From the NCBI GenBank assembly GCA_016713865.1, contig JADJOG010000047.1:131035-195034 (forward strand): DNA of 64,000 nucleotides. Reading direction: 5' to 3'. A model generated the notes under the pieces. That model did not search any database, was not told the origin of the DNA, and saw nothing but the letters and a program-made list of their open reading frames with translations. The stretch comes from Flavobacteriales bacterium. Lineage in GTDB: Bacteria; Bacteroidota; Bacteroidia; Flavobacteriales_F; PHOS-HE28. Both the position numbers and the translations under genes were made by a program. Numbering within the stretch: the first letter of the stretch is position 1; the number at the start of each line of letters is the position of its first letter. Of this stretch, positions 44,573-53,363 are shown in pieces.

Positions 44573-46981
44573 ATGAAAAAAGGTCCCGCTAAGAGCAAGA
44601 AGAAGCGAAGGCTCCTCTGGTGGGCGCTGGTGCTTTCACCGGTGCTCGGCATCTACGCGATGCTGCTCGCCGCCTCGTTCAGCAACCTGCCCAGCATCGA
44701 GGACCTCGAGAACCCGCGCAGCGATCTGGCCACAGCCGTGCTTTTCAGCGATGGCTCCCAGATGGGGCAGTATTACCGCGAGAACCGCATCCCGGTCGAT
44801 TACGCGCGCATCAATCAGCACGTGGTGGAGGCCTTGATCGCTACTGAGGACGAGCGCTTCCGCGACCACGCTGGCGTTGACCTGCGCGGCACCCTGCGCG
44901 CGGCAGTCTTCCTTGGCAAGCGTGGTGGCGCCAGCACGCTCACGCAGCAATTGGCCAAGATGCTCTTTCACGATCGCAGCGGCAATGTGGTGAAGCGCGT
45001 GTTCCAGAAGTTCCAGGAGTGGATCATCAGCTCGCGCCTCGAGCGCATGTACACCAAGGACGAGATCATCGCCATGTATCTCAACCGCTTCGATTGGGTG
45101 AACCAGGCGGTGGGCATACACAGCGCGGCGCGCGTCTATTTCAATACTACGCCCGATTCGCTGAAGCTGCACGAGGCCGCCATGCTCGTAGGCATGTGCA
45201 AGAACCCCGCGCTCTTCAACCCGCGCAAGGATTACCGCGTGGATACCGTGCTGCACCGCCGCATGGTGGTCTTCGATCAGATGCGCCGCAATGGATACAT
45301 CAGCCAAACGGAATACGACTCGCTCAAAACGCTGCCGCTCGGCCTCGACTTCCAGAGCGTGAGCCACACCGAAGGCCCAGCGCCCTACTTCCGCGAGAGC
45401 CTTCGCGAGAAGCTGCAAGCGCTGCTCACGAGCACCGATGAGAATGGCAAGCTGCGCTATGCGCGCCCCGATGGCAAGCCTTACGACATCTACACCGATG
45501 GCCTGAAGGTGTACACCACCATAGACCGGCGCATGCAGGCCTATGCCGAATTCGCCGTGCGCGAGCACTTGGGCACGGAGCTGCAAGCCGACTTCTTCAA
45601 AGACATCGCGCGCAAGAAGAACAGGCCCTTCGACAGCCGGGTGACCAAGGACGAGATCGATGGCATCCTCAACTCCGCCATGAAGCGCAGCACGCGCTAC
45701 AAGGTGATCACCGGCAAGCTCTGCGGCAGTTGCGAGCGACCGGCAGCATACATCCGCAAGGAAGAGCACGAAGGCAAACCGCATTTCCACTGCGACCCTG
45801 CTAAGGGCGGCTGCGATGCGTGGTGGCCCGTGGTGAAGGAGGTCGACATCCCGAAGGTCTTCGACACGCCGGTTAAGATGCGCGTGTTCAGCTGGAAGGG
45901 CGAGATCGACACCTTGATGAGCCCGATGGATTCGATCCGCTGGTACAAGAGCTTCCTGCGCAGTGGCCTCATGAGCATGGATCCGCGCACCGGCTTCGTG
46001 AAGGCCTGGGTGGGCGGCCCCGATTTCAAGCACTTCCAATTCGATCACGTCGACAAGGCTCGGCGCCAGGTAGGCAGCACCTTCAAGCCCTTCGTTTACG
46101 CCACAGCCATCCGCGAGGGTATGAACCCTTGCCGCGAACTGCCCAACCAGAAAGTCTGCTTCGACATGCCTAAGCCGCAGCCCGAGTGGTGCCCGGAGAA
46201 CAGTGACGGTGAGTACGGCGGCATGGTCACCGTGGAATACGCGCTGGCCAATTCGATGAACACCATCACCGCGTGGCTCATGAAGCAGTATGGTCCGGAA
46301 TCCGTGACTGTGCTGGCGCGCCACATGGGTGTCAAGAGCCCGCTGGACCCCGTGCCCTCGCTCTGTTTGGGTGTGGCGGACCTGAAGCTCCTGGAGATGA
46401 CCGGCGCATTCAGCTCCTTCGCCAACAAGGGAGTTTACATCGAGCCCATCATCTTCACGCGCATCGAGGACAAGAACGGCAATGCCATCGTGGACATCAC
46501 GCCGAAGACCTACGAGGCATTGGATGAGCGCACCGCGTACATCATGCTGAAAATGCTGAAGGGCGTTGTGGACGGCGCCTATAACCCCAGCACCGGCAAA
46601 GTGGTGGGCACCGCCATGCGCTTGCGAACCAGCTGGGGCAATCGCCAGAAGTACGCGAACATCAAATTCCCCACGGCAGGCAAGACCGGCACCACGCAGA
46701 ACAACAGCGACGGTTGGTTCATCGGAATCACACCCGACCTGGTAACGGGTGTTTGGACCGGCGCCGAGGACCGCAGCGTGCGCTTCAGCAGCACCGACAA
46801 AGGCCAAGGCGCGAACATGGCGCTGCCGATCTACGGCTACTTCATGAACAGGGTGTACGCTGATCCAAGCATCGAGATAAGCACCGGCGATTTCGAGCGG
46901 CCCGAGGGAGACTTGGGTGTGGAGATCGACTGCCGCAAGGCGAAGGGCGGCGGCACGGGCAAGCCCGACTGGGGCGATTGA
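44573..46981 (+). CDS. mrcA: class A penicillin-binding protein 1A with zinc-ribbon-like insert
   Basis: An 802-residue protein with a basic cytoplasmic tail and one membrane helix (about 16-38). The glycosyltransferase 51 domain has ATEDERFRDHAG and GGASTLTQQLAKMLF, and the transpeptidase domain has STFKPF, SMN and KTGT. It polymerises and cross-links peptidoglycan. Between the two domains is an insert with C384-x2-C387-x19-C407-x6-C414, resembling a four-cysteine zinc finger; I do not recall it as standard in the family. A TTG at 44564 is also possible, but the ATG is preferred. Confidence 0.95.
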   Translation: MKKGPAKSKKKRRLLWWALVLSPVLGIYAMLLAASFSNLPSIEDLENPRSDLATAVLFSDGSQMGQYYRENRIPVDYARINQHVVEALIATEDERFRDHAGVDLRGTLRAAVFLGKRGGASTLTQQLAKMLFHDRSGNVVKRVFQKFQEWIISSRLERMYTKDEIIAMYLNRFDWVNQAVGIHSAARVYFNTTPDSLKLHEAAMLVGMCKNPALFNPRKDYRVDTVLHRRMVVFDQMRRNGYISQTEYDSLKTLPLGLDFQSVSHTEGPAPYFRESLREKLQALLTSTDENGKLRYARPDGKPYDIYTDGLKVYTTIDRRMQAYAEFAVREHLGTELQADFFKDIARKKNRPFDSRVTKDEIDGILNSAMKRSTRYKVITGKLCGSCERPAAYIRKEEHEGKPHFHCDPAKGGCDAWWPVVKEVDIPKVFDTPVKMRVFSWKGEIDTLMSPMDSIRWYKSFLRSGLMSMDPRTGFVKAWVGGPDFKHFQFDHVDKARRQVGSTFKPFVYATAIREGMNPCRELPNQKVCFDMPKPQPEWCPENSDGEYGGMVTVEYALANSMNTITAWLMKQYGPESVTVLARHMGVKSPLDPVPSLCLGVADLKLLEMTGAFSSFANKGVYIEPIIFTRIEDKNGNAIVDITPKTYEALDERTAYIMLKMLKGVVDGAYNPSTGKVVGTAMRLRTSWGNRQKYANIKFPTAGKTGTTQNNSDGWFIGITPDLVTGVWTGAEDRSVRFSSTDKGQGANMALPIYGYFMNRVYADPSIEISTGDFERPEGDLGVEIDCRKAKGGGTGKPDWGD

Positions 46982-46997
46982 CCTTGGCGCGCAGGTC

Positions 46998-47005
46998 TAT
47001 CTTCG
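46998..47005 (+). promoter_or_regulatory. -7 box TATCTTCG, 5 bases before deoC
   Basis: TATCTTCG, CTCCC, then the deoC ATG at 47011. It starts 17 bases after the stop of the preceding gene. The start codon fits homologous DeoC N-termini better than the upstream in-frame ATG at 46978, which lies before the box. Confidence 0.55.
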
Positions 47006-47010
47006 CTCCC

Positions 47011-47931
47011 ATGGCAGTGAAGACCCAAGCGCAGTTGGCCTTCGATCCCGCTCGCACACCAACGGTTGATCAGGTCGGCATCGAAGAGCGCGTGGCGCGC
47101 ATAAAGACGCGCAGCATAAAGAAGGAGACGAAGGTGCAGGGCATGAAGCTCGCCTTGAGCATGATCGACCTCACCACACTGGAAGGTGCAGACACGCCAC
47201 AGAAGGTGAGGCAGATGTGCTACAAGGCGATGCATCCGCACGACAGCCTGCCCGGCCTGCCCACAGTTGCCGCCGTATGCGTTTATCCTTCGCTCGTGAA
47301 GGTGGCGAAGAAGGCGCTTGGCGACAGTGGTGTGAAGGTGGCCAGCGTTTCAACGGCCTTCCCCAGCGGCCAGGCACCGCGCAATGTGAAGATCACCGAC
47401 ACGAAGTTCGCCGTGAGCGAAGGCGCTGATGAGATCGACATGGTGATCAGCCGCGGAAGATTCCACAATGGTGACCTCGACTTCGTCTTCGATGAGATAG
47501 CAGCGATCAAGGAGGCTTGCGGCGATGCGCGACTGAAAGTGATACTTGAGACCGGCGAGCTGGGCACATATGACAAGGTGCGACTCGCCAGCGATATCGC
47601 CATCGCAGCGGGCGCCGACTTCATCAAGACCAGCACCGGCAAGATCAATCCGGCCGCGACCATGGAAGTGACGCTTGTGATGCTTCACGCCATCCGCGAC
47701 CACTACTTGAAGACCGGGCGGATGATCGCCATGAAGCCCGCCGGCGGTATCCGCACCAGCAAACAAGCACTGCACTACCTGATGATGGTGAAGGAGGAGC
47801 TCAGTCCCGAGTGGCTCAACAGCCATTGGTTCCGTTTCGGCGCGAGCAGCTTGGCCAATGACATCCTCATGCAATTGCAGAAGGAGCACGACGGCCACTA
47901 TCAGAGCGCGGATTACTTCAGCCTGGATTGA
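47011..47931 (+). CDS. deoC: deoxyribose-phosphate aldolase
   Basis: A 306-residue class I aldolase. The Schiff-base lysine is in GADFIKTSTGK, and MKPAGGIRTSKQAL holds the second catalytic lysine. AAVCVYPSLVKVAKKALG and DEIDMVISRGRFHNGD are also conserved. It splits 2-deoxyribose 5-phosphate into glyceraldehyde 3-phosphate and acetaldehyde. It has an N-terminal extension of about 45 residues relative to the E. coli enzyme, as seen in many Bacteroidota. The acetaldehyde could feed an aldehyde dehydrogenase; the gene at 62.6 kb is only a distant candidate. Confidence 0.95.
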   Translation: MAVKTQAQLAFDPARTPTVDQVGIEERVARIKTRSIKKETKVQGMKLALSMIDLTTLEGADTPQKVRQMCYKAMHPHDSLPGLPTVAAVCVYPSLVKVAKKALGDSGVKVASVSTAFPSGQAPRNVKITDTKFAVSEGADEIDMVISRGRFHNGDLDFVFDEIAAIKEACGDARLKVILETGELGTYDKVRLASDIAIAAGADFIKTSTGKINPAATMEVTLVMLHAIRDHYLKTGRMIAMKPAGGIRTSKQALHYLMMVKEELSPEWLNSHWFRFGASSLANDILMQLQKEHDGHYQSADYFSLD

Positions 47932-47938
47932 GCGTGCG

Positions 47939-48361
47939 ATGACCAGCGCTGGTCGATCGCGAAGCGATGGCGTGATGCGGAAGCGTTTGCCTGCAGTGGC
48001 TGTCGTGCTGTGCGTGGCGGCTTCATCTTTCCTATTCATCCGGCATTCGCGGTCGCTCAGCATGCGTCGCAATTCCATGGATCGCTTGGGCGAGCGGTTA
48101 GCGCCTGTTGTCGCCGCCGTTCCTCCTGGAAGGGCAATCGGTTTCGCAACGGATAGGGTCGGTGACGAGCGGAAGGAGATCATGCATCGCTTGCAGTTCC
48201 TCCTGGCTCCGCGCGTGATCATCCCCGACGTAACGGTGGATACCGTGCTGGTTGTCGATGGCGAACGCTGGCTTGCACAGCATCCCCCGGGGGAAGTGCT
48301 CGAACGCTTCGAATCGGAGTCGGGTCCTATTCATCTCGTGAAGCAGCTTCGCATGCCATGA
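47939..48361 (+). CDS. small single-pass membrane protein of unknown function
   Basis: A 140-residue protein with an N-terminal hydrophobic segment (LPAVAVVLCVAASSFLFI) that could be a membrane anchor or signal. The rest is a soluble domain with about 100 residues containing HRLQFLLAPRVIIPDV, and was not recognised. An internal ATG at 47975 (MRKRLPAV) gives a shorter and equally plausible start. Its stop overlaps the next gene's start (ATGA), and it follows deoC by 7 bases. It is probably functionally tied to the downstream membrane protein. Confidence 0.65.
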   Translation: MTSAGRSRSDGVMRKRLPAVAVVLCVAASSFLFIRHSRSLSMRRNSMDRLGERLAPVVAAVPPGRAIGFATDRVGDERKEIMHRLQFLLAPRVIIPDVTVDTVLVVDGERWLAQHPPGEVLERFESESGPIHLVKQLRMP

Positions 48362-49653
48362 TGATCGCGCTACTGCTCCTGTTCCTCTTTGCCTGTGCTG
48401 TGAAGGCAGCATGGCTCGTGCGTTCGCGCACCGATGCGCCTTTGCTGCTCTGTCAATGCGCAGGCATCGCAAGCGCAGTCGCTGCGTTGGGTTTCGGCTA
48501 CGCGCTGCTGCTGTTCGCTGACGTTACGGATCCGGTGCTCGCGATCGCGCTTGCCTGCGCGGTGTTGCTTGCGGTGGTTTGGGCTTGGCCGCATGCTGCG
48601 GAATGGCTGCGATCATCTCGTTTGCCGAGGCTCGATGCATGGAGCGCTGTCATGGCCATTGGAGCGCTCTGGTTCACCTATCGCTTCGTTGGCTTTTCAT
48701 ACCGCTGGGGTGGTTTCGATGGTTGGGCGCAATGGAACATGCATGCGCGTTTCTTGATCGGAGAGACGGATTGGAAGGCGCTGCTTGAAACACGCTTCGC
48801 GCATCCGGATTATCCGCTCATGCTGCCGGCGATCATCGCCGTTGGTTGGCGCGCGCTCGGTGCCGTGGAAGCGTCGATACCGATGCTCATTTCCGCAGGT
48901 GTCGCTGCTTTGCTGATCGCATCGGTGCACGGAGCCGTTAGGGCTTGGGCGATGCGGCCCGTAGCGGCAGCCGCCGTGCTCTTCCTCTGCTTGGATCCCG
49001 ATTTCGCGCGTTGCGCCGCTTCACAATATGCCGATACCCTGCTCGCGCTCTGGATGCTCTTGGCTGCCGTGTTCCTAAGCCGGGCCGATAGCGCTTCAAG
49101 GCAAGAGCTGCTGCTCGCTGGTTTTTTCGCTGGTTGCGCTGCTTGGACGAAGAATGAGGGCGTGGCCTTCTTCGCCGCGATGCTGCTTGTGACGACGTGG
49201 ATCTCGCGTGACAGGATAAAAGCCGTGCTGCGTTTCCTGCTCGGCGCAGCGTTGCCTTTGGTTGTGCTGATCTGGTACAAGGTGGTCTATGCACCACCAT
49301 CTGATCTTGCTGGACCGCATGGCATCGCATGGACCACTGCGGCGGACCCACAACGGCATTGGACAATTCTGGTCTCAGCCAGCGGTCATCTGATGCAGAA
49401 GGCGCCCTTCTTCCTGTTGCTGCTGATCGCTGGCATGGTGTACTGGCGGCGGATCCGTTCGCGTAGGATCATGGCATTGGTGCTGCTCATGGGCGCTGCG
49501 AGTTATGCCACCTACCTCATCACGCCGTACGACCTTGCATGGCATGTCACGCATTCGGCCGATAGGCTTGCGCATCAGTTGGTGCCTTTGCTAGTGATGG
49601 CTTTGGCCACGGCATTCAAGTCCAAACCGCTCGTTAGCGCGCAGCCTTGCTGA
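48358..49653 (+). CDS. polytopic membrane protein, probably glycosyltransferase of the GT-C/ArnT-like type
   Basis: A 431-residue protein with about ten to twelve membrane helices. It has the general GT-C layout: a luminal first loop with FSYRWGGFDGWAQWNMHARF, where acidic residues would be expected to act in catalysis, and later AGFFAGCAAWTKNEGVAFF, which resembles dolichol-mannosyltransferase-like proteins. Start could be ATG 48358 or 48361. The upstream small membrane gene overlaps it. The specific sugar donor and acceptor are unknown. It is convergent with the regulator gene; 63 bases between them hold no clear terminator. Confidence 0.65.
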   Translation: MMIALLLLFLFACAVKAAWLVRSRTDAPLLLCQCAGIASAVAALGFGYALLLFADVTDPVLAIALACAVLLAVVWAWPHAAEWLRSSRLPRLDAWSAVMAIGALWFTYRFVGFSYRWGGFDGWAQWNMHARFLIGETDWKALLETRFAHPDYPLMLPAIIAVGWRALGAVEASIPMLISAGVAALLIASVHGAVRAWAMRPVAAAAVLFLCLDPDFARCAASQYADTLLALWMLLAAVFLSRADSASRQELLLAGFFAGCAAWTKNEGVAFFAAMLLVTTWISRDRIKAVLRFLLGAALPLVVLIWYKVVYAPPSDLAGPHGIAWTTAADPQRHWTILVSASGHLMQKAPFFLLLLIAGMVYWRRIRSRRIMALVLLMGAASYATYLITPYDLAWHVTHSADRLAHQLVPLLVMALATAFKSKPLVSAQPC

Positions 49654-49716
49654 TCGCTGGAACGACGCTGTATATTTTCTTTTGCGGCTAGGCGAATGTG
49701 CCACCCTAGGCTCGCT

Positions 49717-50469
49717 TCAGCGCCTTGCAAGCGCCTCCAGTATCTCTGACCTCCTCCTCCGGCTGATCTCTACACGGCTGCCATCACTCATGAGTGCTTC
49801 GTCCATGGCGGTTGCCTCCTGCACGTGAGCACGATTCACGATGTGAGAGCGGTGCACGCGCAGGAAATCATTCTCTGCCAGGAACTCCTCGTAGCTATTG
49901 AGCGTTCGGCTGCTCACCACGCGCGCGCCGCGCGCCATGTGGAAGACCGTGTAGTTGCGGTCGGCCTCGCATCGGATGATGTCGGCCACGTTGATGTGGC
50001 GGTCGCCGTCGCGCATGGGAATCACTAGTGTCTTGGGCGCGCCGGCCTCCTTCGCCGTGCTAACCAATCGCTCCACCCGTGCGGGCAGCACCGCGCGGTT
50101 CGCGATGAAATGGCCGAGCGCCGCATCGAACTCCGAGGGCTTGATGGGCTTCAGCAGGTAATCGAGCGCGCTGTAGCGTATGGCGCGGATAGCGTACTCG
50201 TCGTGGCTGGTGGTGAAGATCACGCCGAATTCACGACGTGGAAGCGCATCGAGCATGGCGAAGCCGTCCATGCCTTTCATCTGGATGTCGAGGAAGACGA
50301 GGTCGGGCGCATGCTCGGTGATGGACCGAACGCCTTCGGCACCGCTGGCGCATTCATCTAGAACGATCACGGCATCGGTGAAGCGTTCGAGCTGCTTGCG
50401 GATCGCTGCACGGGAGTACGCGTCGTCATCGACGATGATCGCGCGTACGAGGCCTGCTTCCGGGTTCAT
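49717..50469 (-). CDS. LytTR-family response regulator
   Basis: A 250-residue protein. The receiver domain has the acidic pair DDD near residue 14, the phospho-acceptor in LVFLDIQMKGMDGF, Thr/Ser of IFTTSHDEYAI, and Lys in DYLLKPIKPSEF. The C-terminal LytTR DNA-binding domain (ADIIRCEADRNYTVFHM ... FLRVHRSHIVN) follows. It binds direct-repeat promoter sites and is presumably phosphorylated by the histidine kinase whose stop codon it overlaps by 4 bases. Confidence 0.94.
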   Translation of the reverse strand: MNPEAGLVRAIIVDDDAYSRAAIRKQLERFTDAVIVLDECASGAEGVRSITEHAPDLVFLDIQMKGMDGFAMLDALPRREFGVIFTTSHDEYAIRAIRYSALDYLLKPIKPSEFDAALGHFIANRAVLPARVERLVSTAKEAGAPKTLVIPMRDGDRHINVADIIRCEADRNYTVFHMARGARVVSSRTLNSYEEFLAENDFLRVHRSHIVNRAHVQEATAMDEALMSDGSRVEISRRRRSEILEALARR

Positions 50470-53174
50470 GCAAGCGACTCTTCAATGGCGCGCGCCAGTT
50501 CTTGCGTATCCATGCTCCAAGGTCCGGATCCGTCGGATGAGCCGTGCAGCACATGGTCGCATAGCGGTGCGAAGCGCGTATCGCGTTCCACCAATTGCGG
50601 CCGAAGCGTATGCACGATGCGCTTCACTTCATCAGGCCTGCTCTCTTCCATGGCCACGCGCAGCGCCTTCAATCTCGGCGGCACCAGCCAATGGTACAGG
50701 GCTACATGTGGGTCGGTCACGTCGTAGCCCACGCCGGTGCGCGCCCCGTGGTCGCCCGTGAGCCTGCCGATGGCGCTGATGAGTTCGCTAGCTTGGAAAG
50801 GCTTGCTCACGCATGCGTCCATGCCTGCATCGATGCAAAGCGATAGGTCGCTGGGCAGCACGCTCGCGGTAAGGGCGATGATGGGTACATCGCGGCGCGC
50901 CGTGCTCAACTGCCTGATGCGACGCGTGGCCGCCATGCCATCCAGTTCGGGCATCTGCACATCCATGAGCACGAGCGCGATATCGTCGTCCGCATCTTCT
51001 TCGATCCTACGCACCGCCTCTGTTCCTGTGCGCACAACGATCGCTTCGGCATCCGGATAATAGCGGCGCAACGTCTCGGTGGTCACAAGCGCGTTCATCT
51101 CGTTGTCCTCCGCGACAAGGATGGTGTGTCCTGCCAGGCTTCCATTCGCGGCGTGCTTCGCCTCCTCGCTCGGGGCATGCGCAGGTGCGGCCGCAACAGG
51201 CAACGGGAGATCAACAGTGAAGGTGGTGCCCTTGCCCACTTCGCTTTCGACGCTGATGCCGCCCTGATGGAGGTCAATCAGCTCTTTCACGATGGTGAGG
51301 CCGAGTCCCATGCCGCTGTAACGCCGCTGATCGCTGGGAGCGACTTGCGTGAAGCGATCGAAGATGCTTGTGAGCTTCTCCTCCGGAATGCCGATGCCAT
51401 TGTCGGAAACCACGATATGGCATCGGCCATCGGCATGCGCGATGCGCAGATGCACAGTGCCGCCGTTGGTGAACTTGAGCGCGTTGCCCACGAGGTTGAG
51501 CAGGATCTGCAGCAGACGCGCGCTATCGCCATGCACCCAGCGTGGCACATCAGCGTTGATCTCCAGTCGCAATTCATCGCCTTGCTCTTGCGCGCGGTGC
51601 CGCAGCATCTCTTCGCAGAGGCTTGCAGTGCGACGCAGGTCGAATGATTCCTTCACTAATCGCAAGCGCCCCGCTTCGATACGGCTGAGGTCGAGCACGT
51701 CGTTGATGACCACCAGCAGGTTGTCGCCCGCTTCGCGGATGTTGTTCAGGTAGCGCGCGGTGCGCTCATCGCGGTGCTCGTGCATGAGCAGGCCGGTGAA
51801 GCCCATGATGGCGTTGAGCGGCGTGCGGATCTCGTGGCTCACGTTGGCGAGGAAGCGGTCCTTGGCGCGTTCGCTCTCCTCGGCGCGATCCTTCTGCCGC
51901 AGCACCTCCGCATTCACGCGCTGGAGCTCTTCAGCGGTCTTGCGCTTCATGCGGTAGCGCGAGATGAAGAGCACGAGGAATGCAGCCAGCACGAGCGCGC
52001 CGCCGATGTACGCCGTGCGTTGCGCGCGCAGCCGATCTGCGGCGGCGGTTGCCTCGGCTTCGCGGGCCTTCGACTCCACCAGCTCTTTCTCCTTCTTCTC
52101 CGTCTCGAATCGTGTGGTGAGCTCGGCCAGCTTGGCATCGCGATCCCTACGCTTCAACGAATCATCGTAGGCCACATAGCGCTTCATCCATTTCATTGCC
52201 GAACGCGCATCACCTTGCGTCTCATAGGCGAGTGCGAGCTCGTGCATGGAAGTCGCGCGATCATCCGACAGGCCCAGTGAATCGGCCAGATGATAGGCCT
52301 TGTGCAGGTGCAGGGCCGCTTTCCTTCCGTCGCCATTCCTGTTGTGCATGAGACCGAGCAGGATCGATGCATGGGCGAGTTCAGCCTTTCGATCCAGCGC
52401 TATGAAGAGCTGAACGCTGCGTTGTGCCTCATCCAACGCCTTCGCCATATCGCCTTGGCGCATGGCGAGCTCGCCGAGGTTGTAGCGGATATAGCCCTCC
52501 ATATAGCGGTCACGCTTCGCCTGGGCCATATCGATGGAGCTCTGGAAGTGATGCGCGGCTGATGCGTAGCGGTCGAGGGAGCTGTTCATGTTGGCCAGCG
52601 CGATATGCTCACGTATCATCGACGATGTGTCGCCGCGCGCACTATCAAGGTCGAGCGCTTCGCGGTAATAGGGCAGTGCGTCCGTGAAGCGCTGCATGTT
52701 GTCGTAGCAGGATCCGATGGCGAAGAGGCGCGATGAGCGGTAAGGCGCCTTCGGGCATCGCTCTTCGATGCGCAGCACACGCGTGAAGCAGGCAAGGGCG
52801 GTATCGTGCTTCTGCTGCATCTGCAAGTTGAGGCCGGCATTATGCAATGCAGCGGCGTAGTTGCACGAATCGCCCAGTTCGAGGTAGGCCGCCAGTGATG
52901 CTCCGAAGGCCACATTCGCCGAGTCGAATTGGCTGTTGCGCGTGAAGGCGTAACCGAGATAACCAAGGGCTTGGGCTGCGCCGCCCTTGAATCCGATACG
53001 GCGCGAAAGCGCCAACGACTCCCGAGCCTTGGCGATCGCACCAGCAGGGTCTGGATTGGCCAATCGCATCGCTTGCGCATTCGCCTCTATCACACGCGCG
53101 CTGTCGGACAAAGGCGTTTGGCCGTGAGAGTAGGGGGCGACCGCGACTGCGAAAGAGATGACCAGGGCGCGCAT
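50466..53174 (-). CDS. hybrid sensor histidine kinase with periplasmic TPR-like region
   Basis: A 902-residue protein starting MRALVISFAVAVAPYSHGQ (ATG 53174), supported by a signal peptide and by a GACCTTCG box 5 bases upstream; upstream in-frame starts exist. Periplasmic TPR-like repeats span about residues 30-360, then come a coiled coil and a membrane helix (YIGGALVLAAFLVLFIS). A HisKA domain follows (NVSHEIRTPLNAIMGF), then a HATPase (NLVGNALKF, DNGIGIP, GMGLGLTIV). Last come a receiver domain (LVLMDVQMPELDG, SKPF) and an HPt-like tail with HTLRPQL. It signals to the LytTR regulator next to it. Confidence 0.93.
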   Translation of the reverse strand: MRALVISFAVAVAPYSHGQTPLSDSARVIEANAQAMRLANPDPAGAIAKARESLALSRRIGFKGGAAQALGYLGYAFTRNSQFDSANVAFGASLAAYLELGDSCNYAAALHNAGLNLQMQQKHDTALACFTRVLRIEERCPKAPYRSSRLFAIGSCYDNMQRFTDALPYYREALDLDSARGDTSSMIREHIALANMNSSLDRYASAAHHFQSSIDMAQAKRDRYMEGYIRYNLGELAMRQGDMAKALDEAQRSVQLFIALDRKAELAHASILLGLMHNRNGDGRKAALHLHKAYHLADSLGLSDDRATSMHELALAYETQGDARSAMKWMKRYVAYDDSLKRRDRDAKLAELTTRFETEKKEKELVESKAREAEATAAADRLRAQRTAYIGGALVLAAFLVLFISRYRMKRKTAEELQRVNAEVLRQKDRAEESERAKDRFLANVSHEIRTPLNAIMGFTGLLMHEHRDERTARYLNNIREAGDNLLVVINDVLDLSRIEAGRLRLVKESFDLRRTASLCEEMLRHRAQEQGDELRLEINADVPRWVHGDSARLLQILLNLVGNALKFTNGGTVHLRIAHADGRCHIVVSDNGIGIPEEKLTSIFDRFTQVAPSDQRRYSGMGLGLTIVKELIDLHQGGISVESEVGKGTTFTVDLPLPVAAAPAHAPSEEAKHAANGSLAGHTILVAEDNEMNALVTTETLRRYYPDAEAIVVRTGTEAVRRIEEDADDDIALVLMDVQMPELDGMAATRRIRQLSTARRDVPIIALTASVLPSDLSLCIDAGMDACVSKPFQASELISAIGRLTGDHGARTGVGYDVTDPHVALYHWLVPPRLKALRVAMEESRPDEVKRIVHTLRPQLVERDTRFAPLCDHVLHGSSDGSGPWSMDTQELARAIEESLA

Positions 53175-53179
53175 GGGTG

Positions 53180-53187
53180 CGAAGGTC
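53180..53187 (-). promoter_or_regulatory. -7-like box GACCTTCG, 5 bases before the histidine kinase ATG
   Basis: On the minus strand GACCTTCG, CACCC, then ATG at 53174. It differs from TAnnTTCG at the first base. The 120-base gap to the divergent repeat-protein gene contains nothing else recognised. Confidence 0.4.
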
Positions 53188-53363
53188 ATTGTTCCGCTTG
53201 GCTCGTTGCGCGCCGTTCGCTCATCGTGCGGCCATTCGATCATTCACGGCTGCCTCCGGTCCATGGCTTGATGCGCTGCCGTTGGGTAATGCAATTCCCG
53301 TTGGCTCATTAAGGCTCGACCTGAGGGTGGAGAAGGCGTTCAACTTGCAGCAACAAACGCCGC

